Source of the DNA: Sinotaia quadrata
Taxonomy: Eukaryota > Mollusca > Gastropoda > Architaenioglossa > Viviparidae
Assembly: GCA_028829895.1 (NCBI GenBank)
Contig: CM054182.1
Span: forward strand, 63,668,379 to 63,732,378
Reading direction: 5' to 3'
Length of the DNA: 64,000 nucleotides
Shown: positions 1-11,157 of the stretch, one piece after another
Layout of the letters: each line of letters begins with the position of its first letter
Numbering within the stretch: the stretch's first letter is position 1
The notes under the pieces: model-generated
Told to the model about the DNA's origin: nothing
Databases searched by the model: none
Seen by the model: only the letters and a program-made list of their open reading frames with translations
Position numbers and translations under genes: made by a program

Positions 1-2134
1 ACCGTCGGCGATAACTCCGCTTATCCCGAAAATAACTTTTAGGCTACAACCTTACAAAAATTATTTAATTTACTCAGAACACCTTCCGAAATAAATTACG
101 CGTTAACTCTTACACGTTTCACCTGCTTGTCACAGTGTCCGCTGTTCCAAGACTTTCGTAATGTCACGGCTCCTACCATACAACATTACACATTATATCT
201 AGCACCCTAAATATAATAGTCCGAAGTCTGTTACTACCGATAACTCTCCTAGCTGGCGGTATAACACGTTCGACTTCTCACAATGAAGTATCCAGTAACA
301 CAATACTAAATAAATCATTTAACTTAATCAATGCAATGTTTAACTACGCTTAAACATACTACACTAATTAAAAAATTGTACATTACTCTGCAAAAGAATA
401 CATGCACATGTCACAACAAAAGCAAAGAAAATCAGTAATACAAAAATCAAAAGAACAATTGGCAATTCTTTGTTCGTTCGTTCGTTTCTAGGTTTATGAT
501 ACGCCCTATGTATAAAAAATGTTACAATTTAATACATATCAATCCACGGACGAGATTTCCCCCACTTGTTACGTTCCCAGTATTTATTTAAAGACCCTGC
601 TTAGAATAATTAAAGACTTTAAATATAATTAATTCTTTCTCTCATATTCTATGCAGACTGGATGCTCAATTTATTATTTGACTAATTAAAAGTGTGTCTC
701 GTAGTTCAGACGACAAATTTACAAACTAATAAACTGCGAACTTTTAGCTAGATTTGAAACAGTTAAATCCCTCTAATTTAATACGCATTCGTTGTCAACT
801 TTCTGCTCATTCGCCCCCATTCAAATCTAAGAATCTATTGGTCTATCATGCATATTAATTAACTACTAAGAGGTATTAACAAGAAAAATAAGATTTAATA
901 AAGTTTAACAAAGTAACAATAATCAAAGACGACGCGAATAATCTACTTCTCTATCTCTACGCGCATGTGTTCGATTCTTGTCACAAAATTGCCAACAATT
1001 GTTCGTTTAACATTTGTACTCAATGATTGTACTCAGCTGGGTTGCTTGTCTCAGCCTGGTCTCTTTATTAGGTCAGTCAGTCTAATTTCACAGTCCCGCT
1101 CTAGCGACGCACGTGGTGCCTGAGGAAAGACGCTCCTTTTCATGTAGCTAGGGAACTTGAATTTTAATGACATGGACCCTCAATGTAGAGTTCACCAGCA
1201 GAACCAAAGCAAGGCGAGGTAAGGCATGGACAATAGGAACCGATCTGGGGAACAATGGCTCTAATATACTTTCGATTGAACACTTCCTACTAAAGCATGT
1301 CCCAGATAAAATGCACTGAGTAAGAGTTTCGACCTCGTGTCGTTTTACAATTAGATTTAGAAAAATGTAATCGTCTCACGCATGTTTTCGTTTAACAGCG
1401 TGACGTATGAAGCAATAAAATAGATACAAGGTTAAATTAATGTTCATACAAAGGGTAATTCAAACTAACAAAGCGCTTCACAATTTACAATTAAAATTAC
1501 ACGCAATAATTGAATTACATGAAGAATTCATATCGAGTACAGGCATTCTGACTCTTAATGAAATTGAAACAATATAAATTAAAGTAAAAATGGAAAAGGA
1601 GTTACAATCAATTTATATTTCGTAACTTATAGGTTTTTCTCAGCCATTTCTCTGGACCATGCTCAAGTGTTATGGAAATATAATACATAGCATAAATACA
1701 TACTTAAGCAACATAGGCAAAATACTATTAAATAAAATGATACCTCTTTATGAGAAGACGAATGGTGTCTTGATTCTCAACGGCTTGTCGGTTTGCCCCT
1801 CGTGACCGGAGTTAGCTGAAATGGACCTAGCTAATGTGTTCTCCCAGTGACGGAGCGGAGGCGTGTAGGTACATATATAGAAGAGCATATTGCGTATCAC
1901 GTGACTGTTCGCGAAGCATGTGGTTGGTTCGAGAACCGGACAATGGTCCTAAAGTTACATAACATCTTGACCTGTTCTAGAAGCACTTCGAAAAGGGAAG
2001 CTTTGAACAAAGGAGTCAAGGGTTTCAAATATTCGAATTTGAAGTAAACAAGGCTAAGTGGGTCATCAGGTCGGGCATTTTTATCAGACTTGTGACACAC
2101 ATCATGCTACAGAAACTATTGTGCTCTACTAGAA
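1..2134. other. Unannotated AT-rich stretch
   Basis: I see no gene, RNA or array here. The sequence is AT-rich single-copy-looking DNA with short open frames only; the two of about 66 codons near 1850-2100 lie on opposite strands, overlap each other and match no family I recognise. A CACGTG E-box lies at 1898-1903. Intergenic or intronic DNA is the simplest reading. Confidence 0.6.
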
Positions 2135-3088
2135 TTACGTTGGTGTGAATCTGGCATTGTTATCAACTTATCAGTAAAACATGTTGCTATAAGTTGATTC
2201 CAGTGAATTCCATTCAAGAACCCATGCAGCAGAGATTTGTGGCTGAATTTGGTTTCAAGAATTAATGAAGATTATTTTGAATGTTCTTCTTGATGTGTTG
2301 AGTAAATGCACATGAACGAATTCGAGAACATTCCTCCTGATGTGCTTGATAGCGCATGTGAAATTCAGGACAATTCTCTACAGTGTGCTTGGAGAGCTCG
2401 TGGAAGATTCTGGAACATTTGTGTAATGTGCCTCTACCAGAAACACGTGGGACTGCTGCCTAAATAAGAAAGACTTGTTGCAACTGCGTGATTGTGAATA
2501 CATGCCAGCAACAGCCGCCATCTTTGAACAGGTTATGTGTATTGACTTTTAATTATTTCTCTAAAACTCCACTCATTTCCGTGATGATATCCATGTACTT
2601 GATTATAGATTTATGTTATTGACTGCTTATGTCTTACTAGGATAAACTGAACAATTGTGCAGCATTAATTGAACATTGTTGTGAAATGATGTAAATGCAA
2701 ATGCTCTTTTCATTATATTCATATGTCGTATATTTGATTGTTGATTTAATAAATTTATTGTTAAATTTATTGACCTTCTTATACATACTGATTACTATAT
2801 GTTGGAAAAGAAAGTGGGTGGATGGGGGCTTGCTAAATATAGATTAAAAGACGGATTTATCCCCTCCTTTAGTAGGAAGTTTTCCACCTAAGGAAATTTT
2901 GTTTGACGATAAATGTTTGTCTTTAATGTTGTGGAAGTGAGAAAACTTTTACTGCGCCCGCATATCTGCCAAATGGAGACGAGTTGTGTCTTCTGGAGAA
3001 TTATTAATAACATAAATTAAGATTCTCAGTTATGGATGGTTAATAACAATAATAATCATAACCAATAACTAGTGTGGCGTAGGCTTCA
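2135..3088 (-). mobile_element. Dispersed repeat family, copy A (LTR-like or other non-coding element)
   Basis: Read on the minus strand, this segment aligns by eye with 19575-20405 and, over its first ~450 bp, with 35532-35990. Shared landmarks in order are CTAGTTATTGGTTATG near the outer end, GATGAGAAT, CTGTAAACGTTTTCTCTC, ACTTCTTxCCAAAGGAGAAG, and an AATAAATTTATT segment. It then continues through blocks matching copy B such as GAGAAATAATTAAA and CGCTATCAAGCAC. Identity is roughly 70-75% by eye. The outer end on this strand begins TGAAGCCTACGCC, close to the TGACACCTACGCC start of copy B. The other end fades out near 2135, so the copy is probably truncated. It encodes nothing recognisable. 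Class is unresolved: solo LTR, non-autonomous Helitron or another element. Confidence 0.75.
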
Positions 3089-3360
3089 CAGAGAAAAAAA
3101 AGTTAGTTTCTAACAAGGCATGTGTGAAAAACAGATTTCAATCATAATTGTTCGTTTATAAGATCTCACACCAGGCCACCGGCTCTAGTTAAATGCTGGC
3201 ATTGTAATTCTTCGGTACACTGAGTGATTAGAAACAATGGGGAGTACCTTCGTACATTTTCAAAAATGCCAAAGGGCCGATAAAGTATTTCTTAATTGAT
3301 ATTTTAAATTTTCTTTTCTATTTCAGAAGGACGTTCTATCAGCAATATAAAAGTAGGTCT

Positions 3361-3744
3361 GTGCGTGCGTGCGTGTGTGTGTGTGTGTGTGTGTTGGCGT
3401 GTAAGTGTGTGTGTGTTGGCGTGTGAGTGTGTGTGTGTGTGTTGGCGCGTGTGTGTGTGTGTTGGCGTGTAAGTGTGTGTGTGTGTGTTGGCGCGCGTGC
3501 GTGTGTGTGTATGTGTGTGTATGTGTGTGTTGGCGTGTGAGTGTGTGTGTGTTGGCGCGTGTGTGTGTGTGTGTGTGTTGGCGCGCGTGTGTGTGTGTGT
3601 GTGTGTGTGCTGGCGTGTGAGTGTGTATGTGTGTTGGCGTGTGAGCGTGTGTGTGTGTGTTGGCGTGTGAGTGTGTGTGTTTGTTGGCGTGGGAGTGTGT
3701 GTGTGTGTGTGTGTGTGTGTGTTGGCGTGTGTGTGTGTGTTGGC

Positions 3745-3785
<41 letters not shown>

Positions 3786-3797
3786 GGCGTGTGAGTG
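3361..3797. repeat. Compound GT / TTGGCG array
   Basis: About 437 bp of (GT)n are interrupted by some 15 copies of TTGGCG or CTGGCG, often as TTGGCGTGTGAGTG. Spacing between the interruptions varies from about 18 to 45 bp, so this is a compound microsatellite rather than a fixed-period minisatellite. The CA strand reads through all three frames as His-Thr-rich peptides of up to 197 residues, and the GT strand as Cys-Val peptides. These are composition artefacts, not genes. Alternating purine-pyrimidine runs of this kind can adopt Z-DNA. Confidence 0.95.
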
Positions 3798-4479
3798 GTG
3801 ATGGTGGCATGATGCATTGGTTATCATTGGTTGGCACGGAAGTCGCAGAGCAGTAAATTAGATATCTTTTACTTCGTGCTGAACGGATCTGGCACAAGTC
3901 ACGTGTCTTTCAGTTTGGGGAATGCCATGAACATGTGTAAGTAATTTTGTCTTTGGTCACGTGATCCGGTCGGGGACCAGAGTACACTCATTCACACTGA
4001 TTTTGCGGAGAGGGTGTGTGTTTTTGTTATTTTTATTTTTTTGTTTTCGTTATTGTATTCGCTGTTTTGAGTTATTTTAAATTTTAATTATGTTTCCAAT
4101 TGTATCTGTTTCCTTTTATTTATTTTTTTTACCCAATTTTGATTTAATTGTGATTTAATTACGATTAAGCATTTTGATTTGACTCACCCCTGCTTCAGCA
4201 TTATCTGATATCACAATCTCAAGCGCATATTGTGTGAAGATAATTAACTTGTTAAAGTGCTGCAATTAGTGCCATGAGTTGGGAGGTCTGAGTGAATTTA
4301 TTTCTATCAATTACATTCGAGAAGCGCCCTTCTCTGTTCTTCGTCACACTAAACCACACACGTTTTCACTCCAAATTCCTACAAGATGGGACATATTTAT
4401 TTTCCTCTTTCAATCGTACGCCTGCTGGATGCAGCAGTTATAGACTATTCCTACTGGATGAAACAGTATATGCATATTC
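3798..4479. other. Unannotated stretch, T-rich in the middle
   Basis: No gene or array is visible. The part from about 4019 to 4135 is a T-rich tract with several TTTATTT blocks. E-boxes (CACGTG) occur at 3900 and 3958, the second as GGTCACGTGATCC. The open frames entering the next array from about 4292 are carried mainly by that array. Confidence 0.5.
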
Positions 4480-4755
4480 AGTGGTCTTATGTCCTATACA
4501 GTGGGACATTCGTGCACTCTACCTGTTCAGTGGTCCTATGTTCTATTCACCGGGGCATCCGTGCACTCTGCCTGCTCAGTGGTCCTATGTCCTATTCACC
4601 GGGGCATCCGTGCACTCTGCCTGCTCAGTTGTACTATGTCCTATTCACCGGGGCATCCGTGCACTCTGCCTGCTCAGTTGTACTGTCCTATTCACCGGGG
4701 CATCCGTGCACTCTGCCTGCTCAGTTGTCCTATGTCCTATTCGGTGGGACAGCTG
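4480..4755. repeat. 49 bp minisatellite, about 5.6 copies
   Basis: Units start at 4480, 4529, 4578, 4627, 4676 and 4723. Period is exactly 49 bp, except for one 2 bp loss in the fifth unit. The core contains CTATTCACCGGGGCATCCG and CACTCTGCCTGCTCAG. Inner units are nearly identical; the first and last are diverged. Because 49 is not a multiple of three, successive units are read in rotating frames. All three plus-strand frames stay open by chance, giving peptides of 94-155 residues with a Leu-Phe-Thr-Gly-Ala-Ser-Val-His-like motif. I regard these as by-products. Confidence 0.95.
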
Positions 4756-4786
4756 TTAGCTATCGACAAGTAAAAATATGCTTTGG

Positions 4787-5060
4787 TGATAGTCTGAGTG
4801 TATGTTACCTGAATGAATAATAGTCTGAGTGTAAGTTATCTGACTGAATAATAGTCTGTGAGTAAGTTATCTGACTGAATAATAGTCAGAGTGTAAGTTA
4901 TCTGACTGAATAATAGTCTGAGTGTAAGTTATCTGACTGAATAATAGTCTGAGTGTAAGTTATCTGACTGAATAATAGTCAGAGTGTAAGTTATCTGACT
5001 GAATAATAGTCTGAGTGTAAGTTATCTGACTGAATAATAGTCTAAGTTATCTGACATAAT
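4787..5060. repeat. 31 bp minisatellite, about 8.5 copies
   Basis: Units begin at about 4787, 4816, 4847, 4878, 4909, 4940, 4971, 5002 and 5033 with a 31 bp period. The core is AATAATAGTCTGAGTGTAAG followed by TTATCTGACTG. Two variants alternate irregularly at one site (AGTCTGAG versus AGTCAGAG). The last unit has lost about 10 bp. Every unit carries TAA or TGA triplets, so nothing is encoded. It starts only about 30 bp after the unrelated 49 bp array. Confidence 0.95.
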
Positions 5061-5329
5061 TGTGGTCTTTGTGAGAGTTACTGACTAATTCATTTAGTTT
5101 GGCTTTTACAGGATGGACCAGAGTTAGTAAACCACCTATGAGGTAATTTTGTTTCTATTTATTTTTTAAATTAATTAATTTGTTTATTTTAAAATAAAAT
5201 ACAGATTTTCCTTATAGATCAGTAAATACAGTTAAATATTTATATTTACTGCTTGAAAGTATCTAGTCACTAAAAGTGGGACTTAAAAGTGCACGTGCAA
5301 CTCGCGTCCTTCCGAGTTACAAAGTATCC
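5061..5329. other. Unannotated AT-rich spacer
   Basis: This contains an AT-rich run (5150-5215) of TTAATTAATTTG type and a GCACGTGC palindrome near 5290. Nothing else is supported. Confidence 0.4.
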
Positions 5330-5850
5330 TACAGTAGTCGAGAAGACATAAGGTCCTTTGCTCAGTACATTAACGAAAAGCCAAATTATCTATAGTAGGT
5401 CTACGGGCAAAAGCTTGCATCCATATAATGCTAAAAAAGCAAATTTTCTTCAGTTTTGCGGGTAAATCAATCAATTCACGCTAATAACGGAAGCAAGCAA
5501 CGCTTTAGCAGTTGACCTACTGACAAAGATCCCTGAAATGTACAGTAATGACAAGAGAAAGCAACCCTTTAGTAGTCGGTCTAGGGACAAAGAGAGCCCT
5601 GATATCCACAGTAATGACAGGAAAAAACCCGTTTGGCCTATTGAACTAATAAACCCTGCGATTTTCGGTAATTACTGGAGAAAGATCCACTTTGCATTTG
5701 CCTTACGGAAAAAGAACCCTGACATCCACAGTAATGACGGGAGCAAGCAACACCTCATTAGTCGGCCTACAGATGAAGAACCGTACGGATTATATATAGT
5801 ACTGGCAGAAACAAGCAATTCCTTAGTCAGAAGGGTTTCTAACAAATCAA
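5330..5850. repeat. Decayed ~60-66 bp tandem repeat
   Basis: Recurring blocks ACAGTAATGAC (5542, 5608, 5728), GGAAGCAAGCAAC, TTAGTAGTCGGTCTA and GACAAAGA(G)xxCCCTGA define a unit of about 60-66 bp. Diverged forms of the same blocks can be followed from about 5330 (TATAGTAGGTCTACGGGC) to about 5850 (AGAAACAAGCAATTCCTTAG), roughly eight units. Copies are much more diverged than in neighbouring arrays, so this is an old array. A 130-codon plus-strand frame (5538-5930) reads three clear copies in phase as a Ser-Asn-Asp/Asp-Ile-His repeat of about 22 residues. No family is recognised and the frame is probably fortuitous. Confidence 0.75.
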
Positions 5851-6750
5851 GGATCCCCTTATTAAATCTAGAATTACATAAATCATATTCGGGCAAATTA
5901 TTGAAACTTAACCCAAAAAAGTATAACTAACTTTTATAAACCACTTCAACTGTTGTTTTGTTGTAGCTGTTGTTCTGCGCTTTAACTACTAAGCTGTTTA
6001 CTCTGAGACTGATTGGTCCCGAAAGACGACAAAAATATCCCTGTCAAACCTGACACTGTCTAGCTATGCGTGAGCGAAACGAAACAATGGCAACAACCTT
6101 CAGATACATCGATTTTCATAGATTAGTTAGTGAAAGAGCTGAGAGTGTGTGGGGGGGTGGAGGATGGGAGAGAATCATATACCACTATCTACTCGACGCA
6201 TGAAATTAGTACAACTAGTGACTACAGCGCTAGAGCTGAGACTGGAAGTCGGAGAATGTCAGGAATCCGTAGAGAGGTTAGCTGGCCATGTGCTACCAAC
6301 TGTTCTGGAAACCAGTAACCTGCAAACCGATTATTACTTTGCCTGAGAATCATGCCGTAGGCAACAAAAAAAAAAAATGGGTGAGGTAGGGAAAGGGAGA
6401 GACACGGTAATAACTAGCAACCTGATCAACTAGGTCGAACACTGCACTTTGGATCATGTAATGTTTAACTACTCCTGCCAATTTTAATTCACATTATTTA
6501 CAGCAAGTTTACTTCATCAATAATTTGATTTTAAACAAAATATTTTTTTATAAATCTTTCCAACGGATGTATCATTATTTGCAGTTCCTAATTTAAAGCA
6601 GAATGTTGTTGATTGCTCCAAGTTTAGCTTGTTATGTGTTTGCGAGTAGGATTATTAATTTCTTTCTAACTTTTCGCTATTAATAAAATGTAAAATGTTT
6701 TGATAGTGACTGATGCTGTCTTGTAGTGATATAAAATTATTTTTATCAAG
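5851..6750. other. Unannotated stretch
   Basis: There are only short overlapping open frames (62-65 codons near 6130-6350), a poly-A run near 6366 and AT-rich DNA after 6480. No conserved domain or repeat is visible. Confidence 0.5.
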
Positions 6751-6918
6751 AAGTGAGTGCTATATTGTATGATTAAAACTGTAAAAGTGAGTGCTACATT
6801 GTATGATTAAAACTGTAAAAGTGAGTGCTACATTGTATGATTAAAACTGTAAAAGTGCACTGTAAAAGTGAGTGCTACATTGTATGATTAAAACTGTAAA
6901 AGTGAGTATTGCAATGTT
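6751..6918. repeat. 34 bp minisatellite, four copies
   Basis: The units start at 6751, 6785 and 6819 with the core AAGTGAGTGCTACATTGTAT then GATTAAAACTGTAA. A 12 bp insertion (partial re-duplication of the CACTGTAAAAG end) precedes the fourth copy, and a decayed fifth starts at about 6899. The near-identity of the units suggests recent expansion. Confidence 0.93.
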
Positions 6919-6959
6919 AAGACTTACTGAGTATGGAATGGCTATTGTGTTCTAAGATA

Positions 6960-7700
6960 CATATTAGTCCATATTTGTTCTCGGTGCACTGGAGAGTTTC
7001 TTTGACGGTGTATGACACTACTTATATAGAGACAAGTGGGGTTTTTTTTTATACAGAGCATATGGTTCTTTATAGTCTAGTATTTTCTGTTCTGGAGCTA
7101 ACACTACTTTTGTAGAAGCTAGTGATTTCTATTATAGAGAATAAGACTTCTTCTGTAGGGCATAGACTTTTCTGTTATAGGGTTTAAGATGTTTTAGAGA
7201 CTGGTGTGTTCTGTTATAGGGTGTAAGATGTTTTAAGAGACGGGTGTGTTCTGTTATATATAGGGTTTAAGATATTGGTGTTTTTTAACATAGGGTTTAA
7301 GATGTTTTAGAGGCGGGTGTGTTCTAGGGTTAAGATGTTTGAGAGACTGGTGTGGTCTGTTATAGTGTTTAAGAGACTGGTGTTTTCTGTTATAAGGTTT
7401 AAGATGTTTTGGAGACTGGTGTGTTCTGTTATAAGGTTTAAGATGTTTTAGAGGCTGGTGTGTTCTGTTATAGGGTTTAAGGTACTGGTGTTTTCTGTTA
7501 TAGGGTTTAAGATGTTTTAGAGACTGGTGTGTTCTGTTACAGGGTTTAAGATGTTTTAGAGACTGGTGTGTTCTGTTATAGGGTTTAAGATGGTTTAGAG
7601 ACTGGTGTGTTATACGGGATAAGGCTATAGTTAGGAGCTAGCATTTTGTATTATAAAAGATCGGACTACTTGTTTAGGGATTGGTGTTTTATATTCACTA
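6960..7700. repeat. 39 bp minisatellite with short variant units
   Basis: The clear part (about 7165-7620) has around 12-13 units of AGACTGGTGTGTTCTGTTAT followed by AGGGTTTAAGATGTTTTAG (39 bp). Several units lack the ATGTTTTAGAG segment and are about 26 bp long, for example near 7265, 7360 and 7478, so full and short units are interspersed. Degenerate copies with TTCTATTATAGAG-type blocks extend left to about 6960 and right to about 7700. This is an older, partly decayed array with a fresher core. Confidence 0.88.
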
Positions 7701-8422
7701 ATGTACAAGTTTATCTTATTTCAGGCTGTTTTCTTTTAAATAATTTAAAAAATTATACGTGCTGTCTATCTGTCGGGAAATGTTGATGTTTTCGACTCCA
7801 GAGTTAACAGCAGGTATTTCCAACATTATTCTTTTTAATCTGCACCTTTCTCATTACAAAGTGTTTAGAAATAGGGTTTGATTTTTTTAAATAATCAGTT
7901 ATTTTCTCTAGAGCTTTTTAAAATTAAAAATACAACTCGGTTAAATGAGAAAAGGGAATAATTTACAACTATGCGTTTAATTTACAATTTAAAAACTAAA
8001 TAAATGAAAGATATATATACATTAAGTCCCTCTGCAGTCACCTATAACTTATAACTGTATGTTAAAAGTCAGTGTACAGTCAAGAGTTAACCAAGAGTTA
8101 TTTATAACTACATTACTGTGTGTTAAAAGTCAGTCTGCAGTCAAACATTTTTTTTTTACTATCTTGGAGCCGATGTTGCATGTTCCGAAAGGTGTGAAAA
8201 CAATGAGTGCAAACAGGCTGTGCTTTGTAAACTTGGAGGTGAAGGTCGTGACGGTTAATCTGATTAAACCTAATAGGAAAACAATCATTACGGAGTTTTT
8301 AAACATGTCTGGAGTGGGAAAACAATCATTTTTAAAAGTTCAGGGATGAATGAGTGTGCAGATGAGAGGGAGAGGGTAAATGAGTGAAAATAAAACCAAA
8401 TGAACCCAGTGTGTACAGTACA
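7701..8422. other. Unannotated stretch with one small duplication
   Basis: A block TGTTAAAAGTCAGTxxxCAGTCAA occurs twice (about 8058 and 8120), and AAAACAATCATT occurs near 8279 and 8319. Otherwise this is AT-rich DNA. A 96-codon frame at 8059-8349 spans the duplication and matches no family I know. Confidence 0.45.
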
Positions 8423-8441
8423 TTGTGTGTGCGCACGTGTA

Positions 8442-8481
<40 letters not shown>

Positions 8482-8488
8482 AGAGGGG
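8423..8488. repeat. (GT)n-(GA)n microsatellite
   Basis: An imperfect GT tract passes directly into about 11 GA dinucleotides and then AAAGAGGGGGAG. Such GT/GA junctions recur in the window at 27885 and, on the other strand, at 33925. Confidence 0.9.
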
Positions 8489-9185
8489 GAGTGAGGGGCA
8501 ATCTAATTCTATTGCAATGAAGTGTTAAGGTAGTTTCAAGAATCTTTAAGTAATCTTCACATTTCCAGTAGATGATACCGGCACTCAAGTCCGGACGACA
8601 ACGACACAGCCGAAGAACTTATATTTTATTTTAGGGTGACGAGACACCTTGGCAAAAGAACCCCTTATTCTGAAATGTGTATGTGGTAAGACGGCATATT
8701 TCAGAACGAATCAAATTATAGTATCTTGAAGCGATTAGACAACTGGTCAGTGTAACAGTTACGGGATAGCGGTACGAGAACTGGCCGAATAGTTGGCCGA
8801 AACCGTCAGAATAGTTGTCTCAAGTAACTGAGGCATAATAACTGGATAAAGAAATGGACAGGTTAGCGACTTTAAATAAACATTGTAAAACAGCAAACAG
8901 TTCACGAAATTTTATGAAATAGTACGGGAAAGTTGGGGTGTGTATGGGGGGAATGGTCAGTCAATCAGCTTGAAAAAAGTGCGAATAGTCAGTGAGTTAG
9001 CTTGAGGAAAAACAGAAAATGGTTAGTAAAATATGCTTGAAGGAGATGGTGATGAAGGAAGGCTTGTTTCTGGTTCAAGTCGTAATTATCAGTCGGCCGA
9101 AAGGTGAAAGAGAACTCGTTTTCGACAATGAACGGAATAGTCAAAGTAGAAAAAGGAGGAGATGCTTAAACCAATCAAAAATCTT
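8489..9185. other. Unannotated stretch with decayed repeat-like motifs
   Basis: Loose recurrences of GAATAGTxxxxx, GTTGGCCGAA and AGTCAGTGAGTTAGCTTGA occur between about 8765 and 9140. They may be remnants of the 57 bp array that follows, but the period cannot be fixed by eye. Confidence 0.35.
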
Positions 9186-9432
9186 AATGGGAAATTAAGA
9201 GGACACAACTCGGGCAAAAATCAGAAAGGTTACATGGCCTAGGGAAATGAGGAGGAGACACTTAACTCGGGCAAAAGTCAGAATGGTTAAATGACCACGA
9301 GACATTGATGTGGATGCAATTCATCGGGCAAAAGTTAGAATTTATAAATGACCAAGGGAGATGATATGGAGACACTTAACTCGGGCAAAAGTCAGAATGG
9401 TTAAGTGACTAAGGGAGATGATTAAAAGAAGA
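9186..9432. repeat. 57 bp minisatellite, about 4.3 copies
   Basis: The TCGGGCAAAA block recurs at about 9211, 9267, 9324 and 9381, giving a 56-57 bp period. The unit also contains GGAGACACTTAACTCGGGC, GTCAGAATGGTTAA and GACCxxGGGAGATGATG. Units differ at many sites, so the array is moderately old. Confidence 0.88.
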
Positions 9433-10543
9433 AAAGATGTATTTCTACGTGTTAGGGCGAGTTTGTAGCAAACAGGGCTCTGATCGTAAATTATACTGTT
9501 GATAAACATTACCTCAGTACTGGTAGATATCACACACACATAGACACATACACACACACGTTATACACCTACGCATATGCACGCACAGATTCATATATTT
9601 TAATTAGGTGCTTTCGATTATGTTTATGTATGTATATATTTGTGTGCTCAATCGTGCAGATTGCAAATTATTCGTCTCAGTGTGTATTATATTTCAATAT
9701 TTTTTATTTATGAGAAGGATTTTTTTTAAACATCCAAAAGTTTGGAATAAACCACAATTAAATTATTTAATTAAACTTGTGCAAGAAGATTCGTGTATTA
9801 ATTTTTATAACTTACTCAAACCACCAGACAAGAATGATATAATAAATTAATAAAAGAAAACTTTGATAATAATGAGAGTAATAGATCAATATCGGAGTTG
9901 TTATCGACGATTGTCGGCGATGCCTTACCATGCCAAAGTTTGTTTCCTTACACGAATAAGGATTTCTTCTGACCATGAACGACTGTCTGCAAAACTGACG
10001 AACAGATCACTAGAATTGTTCGCTAAAAATAGATTTCCACACGATTTATAATAACTGTTATTACAGAGTTAAAATAATGACCCATCTAGGAAGTAAACTC
10101 AAGACAAGCGATATTGTTTTTAAAGTTTTATAAACATCTTTCTGCAACTTTATGAGCAAGAGTTGCAAATTCCTTTGTTTTTGTTTTCTTAATTTCTCCC
10201 CATTCCACCCTATCTCCATCCAATAGATTCATCACCAAGTGACAATCAAAAAACTTTACATGCTTTATGTCAGCGACTTTCCGAAGATAATTAATTAATG
10301 AATTTACCTGGGGTTATTACTTACTCACCGAGTTCCAGTGATAAGTTAAGCGTCTATTTGGCAAAGATTAATTACCTGTTTTACTGTTGATAAATTTTGT
10401 ACTAATCATTAAGGATTTGTAACCACACTCAAATACCAGTACACTATAGGAGTATATGAAATGAAGAGCAGAGACGAGGCTTAATACACTGTCAATGAAC
10501 AGTGGTGACATCAATCCCCCTCCCACCTCTCACTGAAATAAAA
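9433..10543. other. Unannotated stretch
   Basis: An imperfect CA run lies at 9530-9560. The remainder is AT-rich with short open frames (62-80 codons) that show no domain. No array or mobile element was recognised. Confidence 0.5.
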
Positions 10544-10735
10544 CAAAGGAAACTTTGTACAATATCAGTAGACAATATGATATGTACCACTGAAGTACAA
10601 AGAAGTAACTTTATACAATATCAGTAAACAATATCACACATACCACTGCAGTACACAGAAGTAACTTTATACAATATCAGTAAAAAAAATGTTGACATTT
10701 AGCACTGAAGTACACAGAAGTAACTGTATACACAA
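10544..10735. repeat. ~62 bp tandem repeat, about 3 copies
   Basis: The blocks AACTTTATACAATATCAGTA and CCACTGAAGTACACAGAAGT recur three times (starts near 10550, 10608 and 10664, with a partial fourth at 10720). Spacing is 56-63 bp with small indels. Confidence 0.85.
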
Positions 10736-11104
10736 TTTCCTCGAGAGTTATCCATCTTTACAAAATACAAAATGGTGGCGAGATGCCAGTGATCATCGTC
10801 AATGTTAACGCTATTAATTCTCTTGTGCCATGTCAACATGTTAACCAACAACAGATGCTGACAGTCGGTACAGAAGGACGGGGACAGCGCTTTCCTTAAA
10901 GACGAAGCGGGAAAAGAAAAAAAGCATGCCAAAAATAAATTTAAAATAAAGTAACATCTGTAAACACCGCTTAAGTCTTCTGCAAACACAGCTTAATTCT
11001 ATCAACCTCGTGCATCTCTGTGACGTGCGCACTTTCATGACATGGGCAGAGAACTCCGACGTTCGCTCGAACATGGCTTAACTTTAGCTTCTCTCTTCCT
11101 CTTA
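10736..11104. other. Unannotated stretch leading into a GC-richer block
   Basis: Two overlapping minus-strand frames (77 and 96 codons) cover this part, but neither shows a recognisable domain. GC content and CpG frequency begin to rise after about 10980. Confidence 0.4.
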
Positions 11105-11112
11105 TGACGTCA
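11105..11112. promoter_or_regulatory. CRE palindrome TGACGTCA
   Basis: This perfect ATF/CREB-type octamer lies just outside the CpG-containing block of 11158-11470. It is one of eight in the window, listed together in the findings. Function here is inferred only from the motif. Confidence 0.4.
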
Positions 11113-11157
11113 GCAGGCTGCTTGCCAGGAAATTTCTATTATGACTAGATATCTTAC

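Noticed and set aside
3304..3897. Open frames of 162-197 codons, His-Thr-rich, on the minus strand
   Set aside because: They are translations of the CA strand of a microsatellite in three frames at once, so no reading frame is selected.
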